NCBI GenBank assembly: GCA_020736575.1
Contig: JAGPYM010000023.1
Coordinates: forward strand, 372,001-436,000
Direction of reading: 5' to 3'
Length of the DNA: 64,000 bases
From: Thelonectria olida
Lineage: Eukaryota > Ascomycota > Sordariomycetes > Hypocreales > Nectriaceae
Shown here: piece by piece, positions 10,073 through 21,652 of the stretch
Position numbering within the stretch: the first letter of the stretch is position 1
Layout: each line of letters starts with the position of its first letter
Position numbers and translations under genes: made by a program
Notes under the pieces: model-generated
Databases searched by the model: none
Told to the model about the DNA's origin: nothing
What the model saw: the letters and a program-made list of their open reading frames with translations, nothing else

Positions 10073-12519
10073 TATACTAGGTATACGTTGAAGTCGGAGC
10101 TGATACGAAGTGCGCATTGCTTCTGTTATATGTAAGAGGGTGCGGGAAGTGGGTTAAGAAGACCTATTTAAAGTGAACAGAGATTTTGACCTTGGCTTTC
10201 CACACTGGAAAGGGGGCATCTTTGATAGTGGAATCGGTCAAGAAACCGATCTCTGAAATTCCTGCACGGTGATTGAGAGCCTATTCTATACATCTTCCCT
10301 GGATATTTACGGACCAACTCGTTCAGACTTCTAAATATTAATTCATATAAGGACCATATCCAACAAAATCCAGAAGCACGAGCATTATCATGGGTCCTCA
10401 TTTCGAACAGTCACGAATTACGTTCGGAGTTTGTGGACTACATGATAATCTGGATATTTCTTAGCTTCGGGATGTTACTTTGCGATAATCACATAACGCT
10501 TGCCTTTCAAAAATATCTGATCATCTAACGACTTACCAAAGAAGATAAGTCTGATATAGCTTGGATTCGCTAGTTTAAGGCCCCATATATTCCTCCATCA
10601 CTGGAAAAGAAGCTCTTTCAGGCTGGAGATACTAATGCTTAATGGATCCAGCTGGCCATTTTGCATTACTTTAGGTACTATTATTTTCATTTATATTAGG
10701 TACTCGGCATCGATTCTGAAAGTGTGAGGACTTCTAAAGGCGGAAATGACTGTGATCTGCTTCCGTAGAGTTAGTCAAGACAATGTAGACAAGCGCAAAA
10801 TTATGGTTCAAACTGCAATGTGAGCAGCATTCCACGAAATTGAACTGTACAATGCAATGGGTGAGACCGAGTAACGATTTCTTAAGCTTCGGCGGGGCTT
10901 TGATGTGTACCCATAGATCAAACATTACAACGCCATGTCCATTTCGCGACCATAATTTCCCCCAAGGAACTCGCATCAAAGGAATGGATTAGGCAAGGGG
11001 TCGATTCAGGTATGCCTATTGTCTTGAGCCATTTCTTGGGTCCATTTCTGGATCATGGTGTGCTACCTGGCAACTCGGTATGTAAAAAGGCACTTTCTGG
11101 ACAACCTAGGGGTTCTGGCTCACTTGTCCCACTCTATGTCCTAAACCATATTCTGGCTGTGAGTTCACAACTTGCATGACAACTGCCGGGCGGGCTCTCG
11201 GGGCCGCCGTTGTGAGAGATACACATGGACTGAAAGATGGGGGGCTTTGTGACATGACCTTTCTCAGGAACGAGCGAGACGAAGCACTTGACCGCTGTAA
11301 GATTACCTAGGTCGGCGACTGCCACATGGGCAGTAGTTCGGATCCATTGGTCTGTGGACCAGATACAACTTTACCGCAGTAAGATTACCGTTGTAAGATT
11401 AGCTTGGTCAGCAACTGCCACATGGGCAGTCGTGTAAGCATGGACCAGAGGTACTTTCCGATGCATGCATGGATCCGTTGCTGAAGTACATGGGTTTTGC
11501 TTTGACTGCTGCAAAATCACCTGTGGGGTCGTTATTCAGATGTAATTATAGAACTGGCAGGGGTTCGAAAAGGGACCTAAGTGGCAATTTGCGAAATTCT
11601 AGTGTCAAAAATGAACACCTCTGAGGCGCAGGGCAGCAATAACCTAACTGCTACTACAAGTTTCAGCGCCTAGTAGCTCCATCGCAGCATATCAACTTTT
11701 GATTGTACGATGACCAAGCTACAGGTTCACCAATCGAAAAAGCGGCCAATACACACAACAGACCATGCATTGACCTACCTCGAGCTCGTCATTGCTTCCT
11801 GTTCTCGCCTTCTTCTCCATTCTATTGTCACCTCCTCAGACCTAAATACATTTTCAGGCGTCTCTTTCTCTTGCACAATGTACCACCAGTACTGAGGCCT
11901 AGTTTCTCTAGGATGCCATTGATTTCATCTGCACGCATGCTAGGACCTCATTTATTAAGAATTTGCATAGTTTCATACCTCCAAGCCGATAAAAGAGGGT
12001 AAGGGTCGTAGGGAAGTCCGGTATACCCTCGTTGTTAATGCCTCGAAATTGAGTTATTGACTCGTTACAGCAGCTTACAAATTTGTTTGCCGGCGAGTCT
12101 CGTCCTACTCAAGGGAGAGACAACAGACAGCCGTAGGTTTTATCCAAGCACGTTTGAAAGATCACTAGCTCAACAAGAGCCCCCCCTTATCGATAGATTG
12201 AGAACCCGAGAATCGCTTCCCGCATGCGCGCTCTAGGAAGCGCGATCGTGGACCGAGGCCGAGGATTTAGACTTCCTGGGAACAGCGCAGAGTGCAACTT
12301 ACCCCGCACCTGTATCCCCAACCACGCACAGAGCGAGGTGGGCTGACCACCCCGTCGGCGTGAGTGGCTCGAGGAATAGATATGAGGCTTTAATTGACGG
12401 GGTCGATACAGGCTTCTTAGACCCGGCAGCGGGGTGGGAGGCGGGAGGTCGTAGGCAGCATCGGCGCTGGCGCGCTGGGGAGATTGTGGAGCCTGTTGGA
12501 GTTGGGATAATCCCTACGT
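10073..12519. other. Long gene-poor stretch
   Basis: No ORF here looks like a gene; the 99-aa plus ORF at 11703-12002 has no domain. One internal duplication is visible: a GTAAGATTA...CTGCCACATGGGCAGT segment occurs at about 11299-11332 and again at 11393-11430, with divergence. Confidence 0.45.
11299..11430 (+). repeat. Diverged direct repeat, about 100 bp apart
   Basis: Two copies share TGTAAGATTA, then a GGTC core, then ACTGCCACATGGGCAGT, separated by unrelated sequence. The CTGCCACATGGGCAG core is partly palindromic. Probably a decayed local duplication. Confidence 0.5.
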
Positions 12520-12939
12520 AGAATGGCAGAATTTATTTTAATGCGGTGAATGTTTAGGCACGTGACGCTCCAATTAACCAATTTGCAGAGCCCTGCTGGC
12601 TGAGGTTGGTAGCCAGGCATGCTGGTGGGCTGCCGATTGCTGTGGCGCAGTGTGGCTCAAAAAACAGTGGCGCGTCAATCCTGGTGAAGTTCAAGTGGTG
12701 CAGGCAGCTCGCACGGACCGTTTGGTGGCCCGAGCTTATCAAGGTGGACGCGGAAGAGGCGCGGAAGAAAGAACCTTTCGGAAGTTTGTTCCTCAAGGCA
12801 TAACCCACCTGTGTGTTACTGGTTAGGAGAGAGTGTACTAGAGGTGATACTAGTAACAGGAGACCGGTCCCCTACGGGGTCCGCCAATGCCTTTCGGAAC
12901 AGGCCTGAGAAGCAACCTGAGAAGCAACCTGAGAAGCAA
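12520..12939 (+). repeat. Dispersed repeat, copy 1 (longest)
   Basis: Starts with GAATGGCAGAATTTATT and GGCACGTGACG, passes through a TGGCGCAGTGTGG segment, and ends with CAGGAGACCGGTCCC plus GCCTTTCGGAAC at 12856-12914. It is followed by three perfect copies of a 12-bp unit (CCTGAGAAGCAA) at 12904-12939. Colinear sequence occurs at 15190-15390, and the terminal part recurs at 24031-24086. It is non-coding. A tRNA-derived SINE is one possibility, because the TGGCGCAGTG stretch resembles a pol III A box, but no B box is evident. Confidence 0.65.
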
Positions 12940-13461
12940 GGCACTTACCTTGATGCAGGCGCTAGCTTACAGCTCAGACCCCGCGTTCGGTCGCATTGCA
13001 GCTTAACCCCGTTTCGTGACCTCTTCGCTTTATTTATTTTTAAGTATTAAACTTCTTCAATCTGAGTGTTCATCAGGTAGTAAACATTAGGCCCCTCTTC
13101 ATGAGAATAACATGGCCACGGATTCCGAGCCGATAAAATCTTGCCTCTGCCACTCCCTGTGGCCAAAGTATTACTAGAAAAAGACTTCAGATAGTCGATC
13201 CAGTAGACTGGAAACTGGGCCGATGCCTTTAACATCTGGCACACTTGGACCCATGCCACAGGTCGACTTCACCCTTCGCAAGCGCCCCTTCTGAGCTCCC
13301 TCCTCCGCATGGCTAGTCACCGCTGATAGTTTAGGACGCGAGTATTTTGTGGACAGAATGCCTGTCATTGGTCTTTCTGGTCGCCCCCTCCTTCGTTGCT
13401 CGTTGTCGCCTTTTTCATTGCTTCTAGGCGTGTGACAATGTCTTTAAGTTCTTCAAGATGT

Positions 13462-13977
13462 CTATATATGCAAATGCTTAGTCTTTAGAAGGGTCGGGAC
13501 TACTGAGTAGGGAAATACTGACAGATATAAGCCCGCCATTTGAAGGATAAGGAGAATAGGTATCAAAGTCCTTAGCTCCCTCGTCTTTTCATCCAGACCC
13601 TTCCATTTTCTGGCCCATTGAATCGGAGTATTCCACCCCCCCAAATTCTGTATCGCATGTTCCAATTCACCTTGGGGATTCGCAAAAGTAGTCGACAAGC
13701 TCTCACGCGCGGTCATTACCCTTCCCCTGATGGTTGTAGATAGATTAGGTGGCTGCTTGGGTCGACAAAGTTCCATTCCGATTTTGAGCGCTTGGTCGCC
13801 CGCTATTAGAGAACGTACTAACTGGTTTCTTTCGTCGTACGCATTTGCAACATGGTTGAACAAGACAAGTGCTCCGCTTATTATACCGAGGGATGTAGTG
13901 ATGAAGGTGATGATGCCGATCCAGGTAGCCGCGGTATCGAGAGAGCTATTGACCGAGACGCAATCACAGTCCACCAT
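13462..13977 (-). CDS. Hypothetical membrane protein
   Basis: A 171-aa minus ORF with a hydrophobic N-terminal segment (WIGIITFITTSLGIISGALV, about residues 19-38) and a second hydrophobic stretch near residues 140-160 (LIPILLILQMAGLYLSVFPY). A polar helical region (NAYDERNQLVRSLIAGDQAL) follows the first segment. It resembles small fungal integral-membrane proteins of unknown role often found in accessory regions. I recognise no catalytic motif. Further exons on the low-coordinate side are possible, since ORFs at 13047-13368 lie on the same strand, but no convincing splice connection was found. Confidence 0.5.
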   Translation of the reverse strand: MVDCDCVSVNSSLDTAATWIGIITFITTSLGIISGALVLFNHVANAYDERNQLVRSLIAGDQALKIGMELCRPKQPPNLSTTIRGRVMTARESLSTTFANPQGELEHAIQNLGGWNTPIQWARKWKGLDEKTRELRTLIPILLILQMAGLYLSVFPYSVVPTLLKTKHLHI

Positions 13978-14420
13978 TGTTTAGGCTTTTCTCAAAGATG
14001 GCTTGATAGTCCTATTATAAAAATATAATATAGTATGAGTTTCCCGATATTGGATGGCGTTGGAAGATGTGAATTGCAAAATGAAGGAATGATCTTGCCA
14101 AGTCGTAGCTGTCCATCCTCTTATACCGGTTTTATCATGCCCAAGACCGGAACACAGATGCAGCCGCAGCAGACAAGGTGGGGGAGAACACCTTCGTCTC
14201 CGACCACTAAAGTGCAAGAGTACTATCATTGCAGCCCAACCTACACCAAAAGTAGGGTTTTGCTGCTGCACGATTTGCTGTCAGGCCGTTCCAGCTATAT
14301 GAAAATTGCCAAGACTCTTGATTTGAGTGGTTGGGAGAAGCGCTACGTCAATACTTGACGTGGCTCGCTTTTCCCTGTAGGTGAAGTTCTTCGCCATTTT
14401 ATGCAGATCGCTGGGGATCT

Positions 14421-14771
14421 ATGCAAGTCTTTGGTGGGATCCCAGTTATCCATTATCCCTTTCTGTGCGGACAGGACCGGTCGGATGTCGACCTCCTCAA
14501 CACCCGGTGCTACCGGGAGGGTAGGCGGATCCCATGGGAAACGGGCATCACAGTGGTGACGCCGCTAAATAAGCACCCTGCTCCTGTCAATGCCACCTCT
14601 ATACCGTTTGATCGTGAATCCGCTTGGTGCGACGCCTATACACTGAGCATCCGGAAAGGCTATGGGTATTCTTGCACAGTGTGCGACGGCGGGGGTTTCT
14701 GCTTCTGCGTCGAGTGCTTTGACGGAGGTATCCGATGCCGTGACAGCTCTCACGTGCTGGTGCCTCGGTGA
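14421..14771 (+). pseudogene. ZZ-type zinc-finger remnant of an ankyrin-ZZ protein
   Basis: The C-terminal half reads as a ZZ zinc finger: WCDAYTLSIRKGYGYSC, TVC, FCFCVEC, then CRDSSHVLV, giving spaced Cys pairs and a His as in the ZZ fold. ZZ fingers bind peptides or other proteins. The same motif series follows ankyrin repeats at 55493-55696, including the shared lead-in IPFD/PFD before the first Cys. That suggests this is the 3' end of a related ankyrin-ZZ (NLR-associated) gene whose repeat part has been lost. No ankyrin repeat is visible upstream of 14421. Probably a gene relic. Confidence 0.55.
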
Positions 14772-16187
14772 GCTCCAAGAAGACCTATCCCTGATGACCT
14801 GCCCGGCGGTATGATGTGAGTGATTTGCAACACCTCGCTAGGTATGCACATGTCTTTTAATAAAGCTAAGGGGCGTTCGGACAAACAGTTGACGGAAGAG
14901 ACAAGAAGCTTAGCGAGGAGCATGCCGACACCCTTCTGAGCAAGCATCGGGAAAATCACGGAGTCCTGGATATTGGTGAGAAAGAAAATATTGTAGCGAA
15001 GGAAAACATCGTCGAAGTGATAGTTCTCTTCTTTCTTAGTTGTGAACCCGCCCTGACAGACAAAAGGCGTTGAAGATCCAGGATTACTTCCATTCCAAGG
15101 AAAATGGGTGCAGCTGACCAGTGGAGACGAGACGGGCAGGTCCAGCCGAGATGACTAAGACAGAGGGGTCAGAACGAGAAATGTCGCAACCTTGAATGGC
15201 AGAATTTATTCAATGAATTGAACGTAGGCACGTGACGGTCCAATTAAGCAATTTGCAGAGGTTCTGTGGCGCAAAAACAGTGGCGCAGCGATCGTGGTGA
15301 AGGCAGCGCGCACGAACCGTTAGGTGGCCCGAGTTTACGACAGGAGACCGGTCCCTCGCCGGGGCCCACCAACGCCTTTCGGAACGGATTAACGCCTCGG
15401 GACAGGGGTTGACAGGGGTTGAAAGTTGGATGACATGAGCTTACTGCACCCATCGAAAGTTTGCAGGGACTCGAGAGAGGGCAGAAACACCAGGTATACA
15501 CACAGAAGAAATCACCCGATGGTGGAGCAGGTGGAAAAAGGAGGCGAATTCCGGTCCAGGGAAACCATCAGACATAGCGACGGGCGTTTGCACACGGTAG
15601 AGTCCCCCGGTCGTCACTTCTTGGTCCAATGTCTTTATATTTCATCCGAAATCCGAGATTAGAGCAGGTGCGTCCCCCCAACTGCAGTGATTGGGCGATC
15701 CCCAGTGTTTCCAAATCCAGAAGCCCTCAACAGCGGCCACGGATGGCGCACGGAAGGTAGAAAATGGAGGTTTAAACAAAGTACTTGACTGCTTTTCGCC
15801 TTATGTGGCGGGACAATGGATTCACAGCAAATGGTGCAGATAAAGGTGCTCGTGTCTTGGACTGAACTGCGCGATGGGATCGACAAGAACGGAGCTGAGT
15901 TTCACGTCAAGGCTTGCTATTATTACTGTGTTAGTAGAAAGGAGTGACGCCGGACTAAATAGAACGCTGAGGTGGGTCGGCGCGCAGTCAGCCAAGTCAG
16001 CCCAAGCCCGCCACTGAAGTCCAACTACAAGGTTACTGCCCAACCTCAAACTCCCCCTCTTTACTCGCCCCGCAAATCAGTCCTTGAAGTATCTTCTCTT
16101 CATCGGTCCTACTCGCTTCGGTGACGGTCAAGCCGATACTAGCGTACTACAGCCAACCGCCACAAGGCCTCTACATATCGGTTCGAC
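14772..16187. other. Gene-poor stretch holding dispersed repeat copy 2
   Basis: Short ORFs only, none with a recognisable domain. The repeat copy at 15190-15390 is the only structured feature seen. Confidence 0.4.
15190..15390 (+). repeat. Dispersed repeat, copy 2 (internally deleted)
   Basis: Colinear with 12520-12914 but shorter: GAATGGCAGAATTTATT, GGCACGTGACG, CCAATTAAGCAATTTGCAGAG, AACAGTGGCGC, then CAGGAGACCGGTCCC and GCCTTTCGGAAC. Roughly half of the middle is missing relative to copy 1, and point differences are numerous. Confidence 0.65.
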
Positions 16188-16511
16188 ATGGCGACACAAA
16201 GCAGCGACAGTAATACCACCGGGCAGAACGGTGATGCAATTCAACAGCTCCTGGACGAGGTTCGCCAGCTCCACCGACAGCATGGAGAACTCGTCCAGGT
16301 TATGAAAAAGGCGCTTAACGTCGAAGATGTAGAGTGGTCTGATTCCATCGATGGGAGCCATCCTCGTCCGGGCGCCGAGTGGTTTTGGAACACAAAGTTT
16401 CCCACTGCGGAATCTCTCAACGAGGACTTCGACAAGTTCTTGTCCTGGCTTACAAGCAGGTGCTCCGAGATGTCTGGCTCAGCGACGATTGAGAAGTGGG
16501 GGATAACATGA
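16188..16511 (+). CDS. Hypothetical 107-aa acidic protein
   Basis: A plus ORF with a helical, Gln-rich N-terminal half (IQQLLDEVRQLHRQHGELVQ) likely to form a short coiled coil, then a Trp-rich acidic part (VEDVEWSD, GAEWFWN). It has no known domain. It may be the first exon or the surviving 5' end of a longer gene, because the family-like N-terminus simply ends at 16511. It lies convergent to the CorA-like gene, which ends at 16908. Confidence 0.35.
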   Translation: MATQSSDSNTTGQNGDAIQQLLDEVRQLHRQHGELVQVMKKALNVEDVEWSDSIDGSHPRPGAEWFWNTKFPTAESLNEDFDKFLSWLTSRCSEMSGSATIEKWGIT

Positions 16512-16907
16512 CGGGTGGTTGAGGACTGCGTTTATGAAGACTGCGTTCATGAATATTTAAGGGCTTTCTTTATCAAAAAGCTAAATACTCGAGCCTTTGC
16601 GACAAGGGAAACGCAAAGTTGTGATCACGCTGTTGATCATGTTCATATGACGGGTTCGCCTTCTCCTATGACATGCCTCTGGAGCTGAAATGGACGCACC
16701 ATCTTCCTCGCGGCCTTGTGATAGACGCCCGGTCTAGAGGGCATTCTGCTAGACACCACGAGTGGTTTGCGACGTCGAGATACGCCAAGACATGCAAGAA
16801 ATAATGGATGGAATTGCTGGGGAGGATGCGCGGCGAGGTCCTAGAACACGCCTGGAGACCACGTTTGCAAAGGGGTGTGGGGAGAGGGCAAGGAGCAAGT
16901 GATTTCC

Positions 16908-19187
16908 TTAAGGCATAGCATCGTCAAGCTCTGGATGACGGCGCTCGACGGCCATCGCAGCCTGGTCACCTCGGTGTCGGTCCCCCACCAATGCTGTTTT
17001 CTTCATCCGTACCTTAATTCGTGTCCACCACCAAAACCAGCTCGGAATCATTCTGAAAGCCGGGGACACTACTCTGACCAATATCAGGCTGATCACAGCA
17101 ACGATGGCGAAAGATCTGGAATTGATTTCGAACGGGAGGACTGCTTTTGGCATACAGAAGATGGCAATTGCCAGAGCTAAAGGGGCAATCATCTATAGTA
17201 GGAAGGAAAGAAAATCCAAGGTTAGCCAAGTGGGAGAACGAGTTCGGGGGCTTCGATGTTACCAAGTTTGCGAACTCCGTATTCGCCCCATTATTTTCTG
17301 CTGCTTCGTTGGCGTCTAAACTCAGTCGAAGTTGGAGCTGCAGGTATTAGCACCGTACCGTCTTGTTTGCTGAAATGGGATGAACTTTTAAAGATCAAAC
17401 TTTGCAACTCACAGTTTGGGCCGACTCCTTGCTGTATTCTTTTAAAGCGGCTAGCTTATGCTGAAGAACTTGCAATCGTTGAAAACTCTCCGTAATTGCA
17501 TCAAGAGCAAGCGGCAGGCGAGATTGCCGGCCCGAATCGATGTTGCCGTCAATTTCTGAGAAGTAGTCAATGTCTCCATCAGAATTGAATCGTTCCCATG
17601 CTCTGATAGTCTCAGAAAGCCCGTCGAACATCTGGTTCAGGATGACCATCGTACGCTGGGTCCAGTCAAAAGACTTCTTCGCTTCTTCAGCTCGATCTTT
17701 CGCATTCCCAGTCTGTTGGGACAAGGTGAAAGTATGTTCTGTCCTCCGACGCTAGTGGGAATGTTAGTCGCTGAAAATCCATGACAGGGAAAGATGGCAA
17801 GCAAAGATATCAAGGAAGACGTTTCATACATATCGTTTGATATTGAGCTCCACCACCCGAACCAGCCGCTCCCATTCATTTAGTAGGTGGACAATCCTTA
17901 GGCCAAAGACGTGCAGAAAATATGGCCTGGCTTCTTCTGGCATATTCGCGTCGAGTTTCCCAAAGCCTGCGATAGGATCTTCGTGGAACTCTGTGTACGA
18001 GAAGTCGCGCTCTTCCAAATCCTCCCCATCGAAGTCCAAGTCCTCAAACGCATACGCGACGTACCGGCATTCATCAGAGCCGCAGATTGCAAGTGAGAAT
18101 TGGGCCTCTTGTATAACCCACTTTGCGTTATCTTGCGCTTTCAAAGGCGGTATTTCGAGGAATGAAAGGTCGGTATATCCTCTTGCTGGCTTTCTGCGCA
18201 CTCTCCCTGGACGGTTCCGCCCCAACTCCAATCTTCTCAATGCAAGGTAAGGAAGATGAAGCTCGAATTGGAAAATTGTAAAACCCTTGGGCTAGATTAC
18301 AAAGTCAGTCCAGAAACGGTCGAATATCAAAAGAGCATAGCAAGGTTGGAATTCTTACTGGAATCCTGGCTTTGATCGATGTCTGGAATGCCAAATGCTT
18401 CCAAATTGCGCTCCGAAGCGCCTCAATCTGGTGGAAGGATGCTGTCTCTGCAAGAGCGAGGATATAGCCAGGGTCCAAGTCAGCTATGTAGCTGTTGTGT
18501 CGGAGACATTAGAGTCATGCCCATTGAGCAAACACGAGGAAGTACAAAATCAGTGAAAGAGATCGCACTCACATTAAGCGTCGGTCAGCATCAGGCTGCC
18601 CTGGTTCATCATATCGCTAGCACAAGCGGTCAGCTGCACATGTTTTATAGATATCGATGCGGTGAGCTACGTACCGGCCGTTCTAGTAACCTGTGGAGCC
18701 CAGTCGCAGTGAGAGGGTTCTCGTATGTCCTCACACCTCCGCCTCCCCTCAAGCTTAATCGAGTTCTGTCATCCAGCCAAGCAGCCCTCCTGTGTCCTGC
18801 AGGACCAGCACCAGATTTGAGATCCTCCAGGCTTGGATTCTGGCAGAACTCCCTGACTTCTTCGACGGCACACGATGGTGCCAGGGAAGACACTTCGTCT
18901 TCAAAATCGGTCAAGAATATATCAAGATCATCGGGTTCGCCATCATCGTTTTCGGTGCTCACGCCAATTTTCCTAATTAGCTCTCTCCTATAGTTGACGT
19001 AGGAGCAATCTTCCTTGGGCCTTCGGTTTGTCGAGAACTCTGGTTTCCATCTCTTCGCACGGTCTCTGCTATGGCATTTGGCAAGAACCGTAGTGAGAGA
19101 TCCATACACACCGTGCTGGTCGTTTGGGTTTGGAGACTGTGACTCTCCTGTAGGTCCGTGGTCGCACGTTTCTCCGTCGCGCGTCAT
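16908..19187 (-). CDS. CorA-like membrane protein of filamentous fungi, 7 exons
   Basis: Exons, high to low: 19187-18675, 18616-18573, 18491-18359, 18285-17830, 17751-17413, 17337-17263 and 17192-16908. All junctions are in phase and give about 614 aa. The N-terminal third is acidic. The centre has LIYIADLDPGYILALAETAS and FQFELHLPYLALR, followed by a helical segment with AWERF. The last two exons form LRLSLDANEAAENN, then two membrane helices (MIAPLALAIAIFCMP and FAIVAVISLILVRVV). This matches a large fungal family whose C-terminus resembles CorA Mg2+ channels. The strict GMN signature of true CorA is not seen, so transport is unproven. The introns have strong donors and at least one TGCTAAT branch site (before 17338). 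It appears intact. Confidence 0.68.
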
Positions 19188-19458
19188 TGCATGATCTTCC
19201 TAGGTGGCTCTCAGGAAACTCAATCACAAATAATAAGGGCGGCTAAGGACGACGCCATGGAACTTTCATCAAGGACTTGACAGTGTCGATTAAATGCGTC
19301 GCAACCACAACCACCGCCCGACACATTTCGGCCCAACGTGTGTCACACAGTATCGTACTTGGGGGGTGTAAATCTCCACCCTCCAAGTATAGCCGCCGTA
19401 AAGGTCCGCCGACGGTATCGCCACCTGTTCCGCCTCGACCCAGAGCATGCTCCGGATC

Positions 19459-19716
19459 AATGAAGAGGCCCTGCGCCTCGGGATCGCCCGCCCGTTCAGA
19501 ATGCTCTAGCCATTCGCCAGTCCTGCTTCTGAGGCCCTCTTTCGGGATGTCCTGTCGTCCGCATTGTTCGCCTTGCCCATGTGGTCCAATTGAATAGGCT
19601 GCCAGTCCTACTTCTGAGGCCCTCTTCCCGGGATGTCCAATCATCCGTATTGTTCGCCTCGCCCATGTGGTCCAACCGAATAGGCTGTAACCCGTCTAAC
19701 TCGCACCTTTGTTGTG
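19459..19716 (+). repeat. Left arm of large inverted repeat
   Basis: A 258-bp segment whose reverse complement lies at 20468-20725 with only scattered mismatches, mostly at the outer end. Each arm itself contains two tandem copies of an 86-bp unit beginning TTGGACCACATGGGC (read on the arm-2 strand). Confidence 0.85.
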
Positions 19717-19721
19717 GCCCT

Positions 19722-20245
19722 ATCTCATTCTTACAACAGGTTGTCGCCAAGGCCCTACACAATGCCTTCCGACCCAATAATTAGAACGACGAGGGCGACG
19801 AGAACGACTAGGGCGAGTTTTCTATCGTCCCAATTAATTGGCTTGTAAGCCTTGGGGATCCACATTAGGGTTAATCCTAAGGTGGCGCAGATTGCGCACC
19901 ATTGCGCACCGCGCAGATTGCGCACCGCGCAGTCTGTGCACCTAGGAATTCCATACATCAAAACAATATACGAAAATGTTGAACGCAAGACGATCCCCAA
20001 GTCCAATTGATAATAGGGTTTTAGGAGTATGGGGGCTGACCAGAAACAGAGGACTTGGGGTTTTCAACCAATTTCTGGCCCATGTCTCATTCTTACAAGA
20101 GACCATCGCCAAGTCCCTACACATTTCCTTCCGACCCGATGAAGGCGACAAAGCCGACGAAGATGGCGAGGATGGCGGGGATGACGAGGATGATGAGGAT
20201 GACGCGGGCGAGTCTTTCCTCCCAATTAATTGGCTTGTAAGCCTT
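19722..20245 (+). repeat. Internal direct repeats inside the inverted-repeat element
   Basis: Copies at 19722-19854 and 20085-20245 both run from TCTCATTCTTACAA through CTACACA..CCTTCCGACCC to CCCAATTAATTGGCTTGTAA. The second has an expanded GAYGAN-rich stretch encoding Asp/Glu/Gly runs. Between them, a short GCGCA-rich tandem lies at about 19897-19937. No transposase ORF is present. Confidence 0.75.
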
Positions 20246-20467
20246 GTGCCTCTTTATCCTATTGTAAAACCCAACCGCTTACACTGGTATAGCCAAAGGG
20301 AAGAAAACGCCATACATTCATCTGGCAATGTGTTTGTACTACCCAGAAAGCATGCCTAATTTAGCCTAACAAAACGCCCGGATACAGTGCGCTTGTGGAC
20401 GGCCACAGATCAACATTTCGGTCGACCCATGTCCTTCGTGTGCGACTCCAAGATGCGCCCTTTGCAT

Positions 20468-20725
20468 CACAACAAAGGTGCGAGTTAGACGGGTTACAGC
20501 CTATTCGGTTGGACCACATGGGCGAGGCGAACAATACGGATGATTGGACATCCCGGGAAGAGGGCCTCAGAAGTAGGACTGGCAGCCTATTCAATTGGAC
20601 CACATGGGCAAGGCGAACAATGCGGACGACAGGACATCCCGAAAGAGGGCCTCAGAAGCAGGACTGGCGAATGGCTTGAGCATTCTGAACGGGCGGGCGG
20701 TCTCGATGCGCATGGCCTCTTCATG
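20468..20725 (-). repeat. Right arm of large inverted repeat
   Basis: Reverse-complement partner of 19459-19716. Units starting at 20509 and 20595 show the 86-bp internal period. The matching antisense ORFs on the two arms are products of the repeat, not genes. Confidence 0.85.
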
Positions 20726-20964
20726 ACGTTCTGCCTTACCCATCCCAGTGTTCCAAGCCACACGCACCAAGGCGGGAACAAAGTCAAGGAGCACCGGATA
20801 GCAAAAAGTGGAAAAGAAAAAAAAACCAGACCCTCAAACATCATCAATCAATTCCGCTCTCTTGGAAGCCCTCAAGAAGTTTGTATGTTTTGACGCGAGA
20901 GTCGGGGGAATGGCCAGAATGGCGCTGAGCGGGCGGCAAAGAGGGCAGGAAATGGTGAATGTGT

Positions 20965-21291
20965 CTAGGGTATCCTGGTGGCATTTGGCATGCTATCCAT
21001 GCAACGTCGCAACAAAAAGCAACACAGAAGTCTGAAAAGTGGGGAAAATGAGGGGGTAGCGAGAGATATCCAGCCCGCCTCCTTTCTCAGCTCTGTGATC
21101 TTGGATAGGATTTTATCAAGATGCCCCATGCGCATGTTGTTCGCCACGGTCGTCGTGTGACAACGGACCCAGGGTACAGTCTTGTCTGTGTCCCTAACCG
21201 CTATTATCGTCTTCATAGTTCGTTCTCCGTCGTTTCGAGATATCGGGTAATGGCTCCTCACTAGCGGTACCGCCCCCACTTCTCTTCCCAT
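20965..21291 (-). CDS. Hypothetical 108-aa ORF
   Basis: A minus-strand ORF with protein-like composition (MKTIIAVRDTDKTVPWVRC, then MGHLDKILSKITELRKEAGW) but no domain I recognise. It starts near 21291 with no flanking gene support. It may be the remains of a decayed accessory gene. Confidence 0.25.
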   Translation of the reverse strand: MGREVGAVPLVRSHYPISRNDGERTMKTIIAVRDTDKTVPWVRCHTTTVANNMRMGHLDKILSKITELRKEAGWISLATPSFSPLFRLLCCFLLRRCMDSMPNATRIP

Positions 21292-21652
21292 TATCCAAGG
21301 GGCCCATCACTGCGCTGGATATTCTTTGGCTATCATGGATGTATCGAAACTCGGGCCCCCCCGTTATTGCTGGATCGAAGAACTCGTGGCAGCTCCAAGA
21401 CCGGAGCGCGACATCACACTTCTCGCAGGATCGGTCGCTTCTTTTCGGTGGTGGATTCCAGTGAGGTTTGACAGCCTCGCGAAGTAGCCTTTGATTTCAG
21501 TCCTGTCGGGCGGAACCTCTTGGATTGGGAAACTGACGGGAGCAAATGCGGGCATGAGTCCCAGTGGGAGTCAAATTTACTTTTTCACCTCAACTTTTCC
21601 AATCTGCAAGCAAAAAAGTTAGCAAGGGGGTTGAATTGCTCCTGCGTACGTT

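Noticed and set aside
17837..18250. 137-aa plus ORF opposite the CorA-like gene
   Set aside because: Antisense to an exon whose phases and family motifs are clear.
16908..19187. True CorA magnesium channel
   Set aside because: Two C-terminal membrane helices fit, but the GMN signature is not seen, so only CorA-like is claimed.
19243..20893. Matching ORFs (MIGHPGKRASEV type) on both arms of the inverted repeat
   Set aside because: The same DNA is read twice because of the inverted repeat; composition and lack of a domain argue against a protein.
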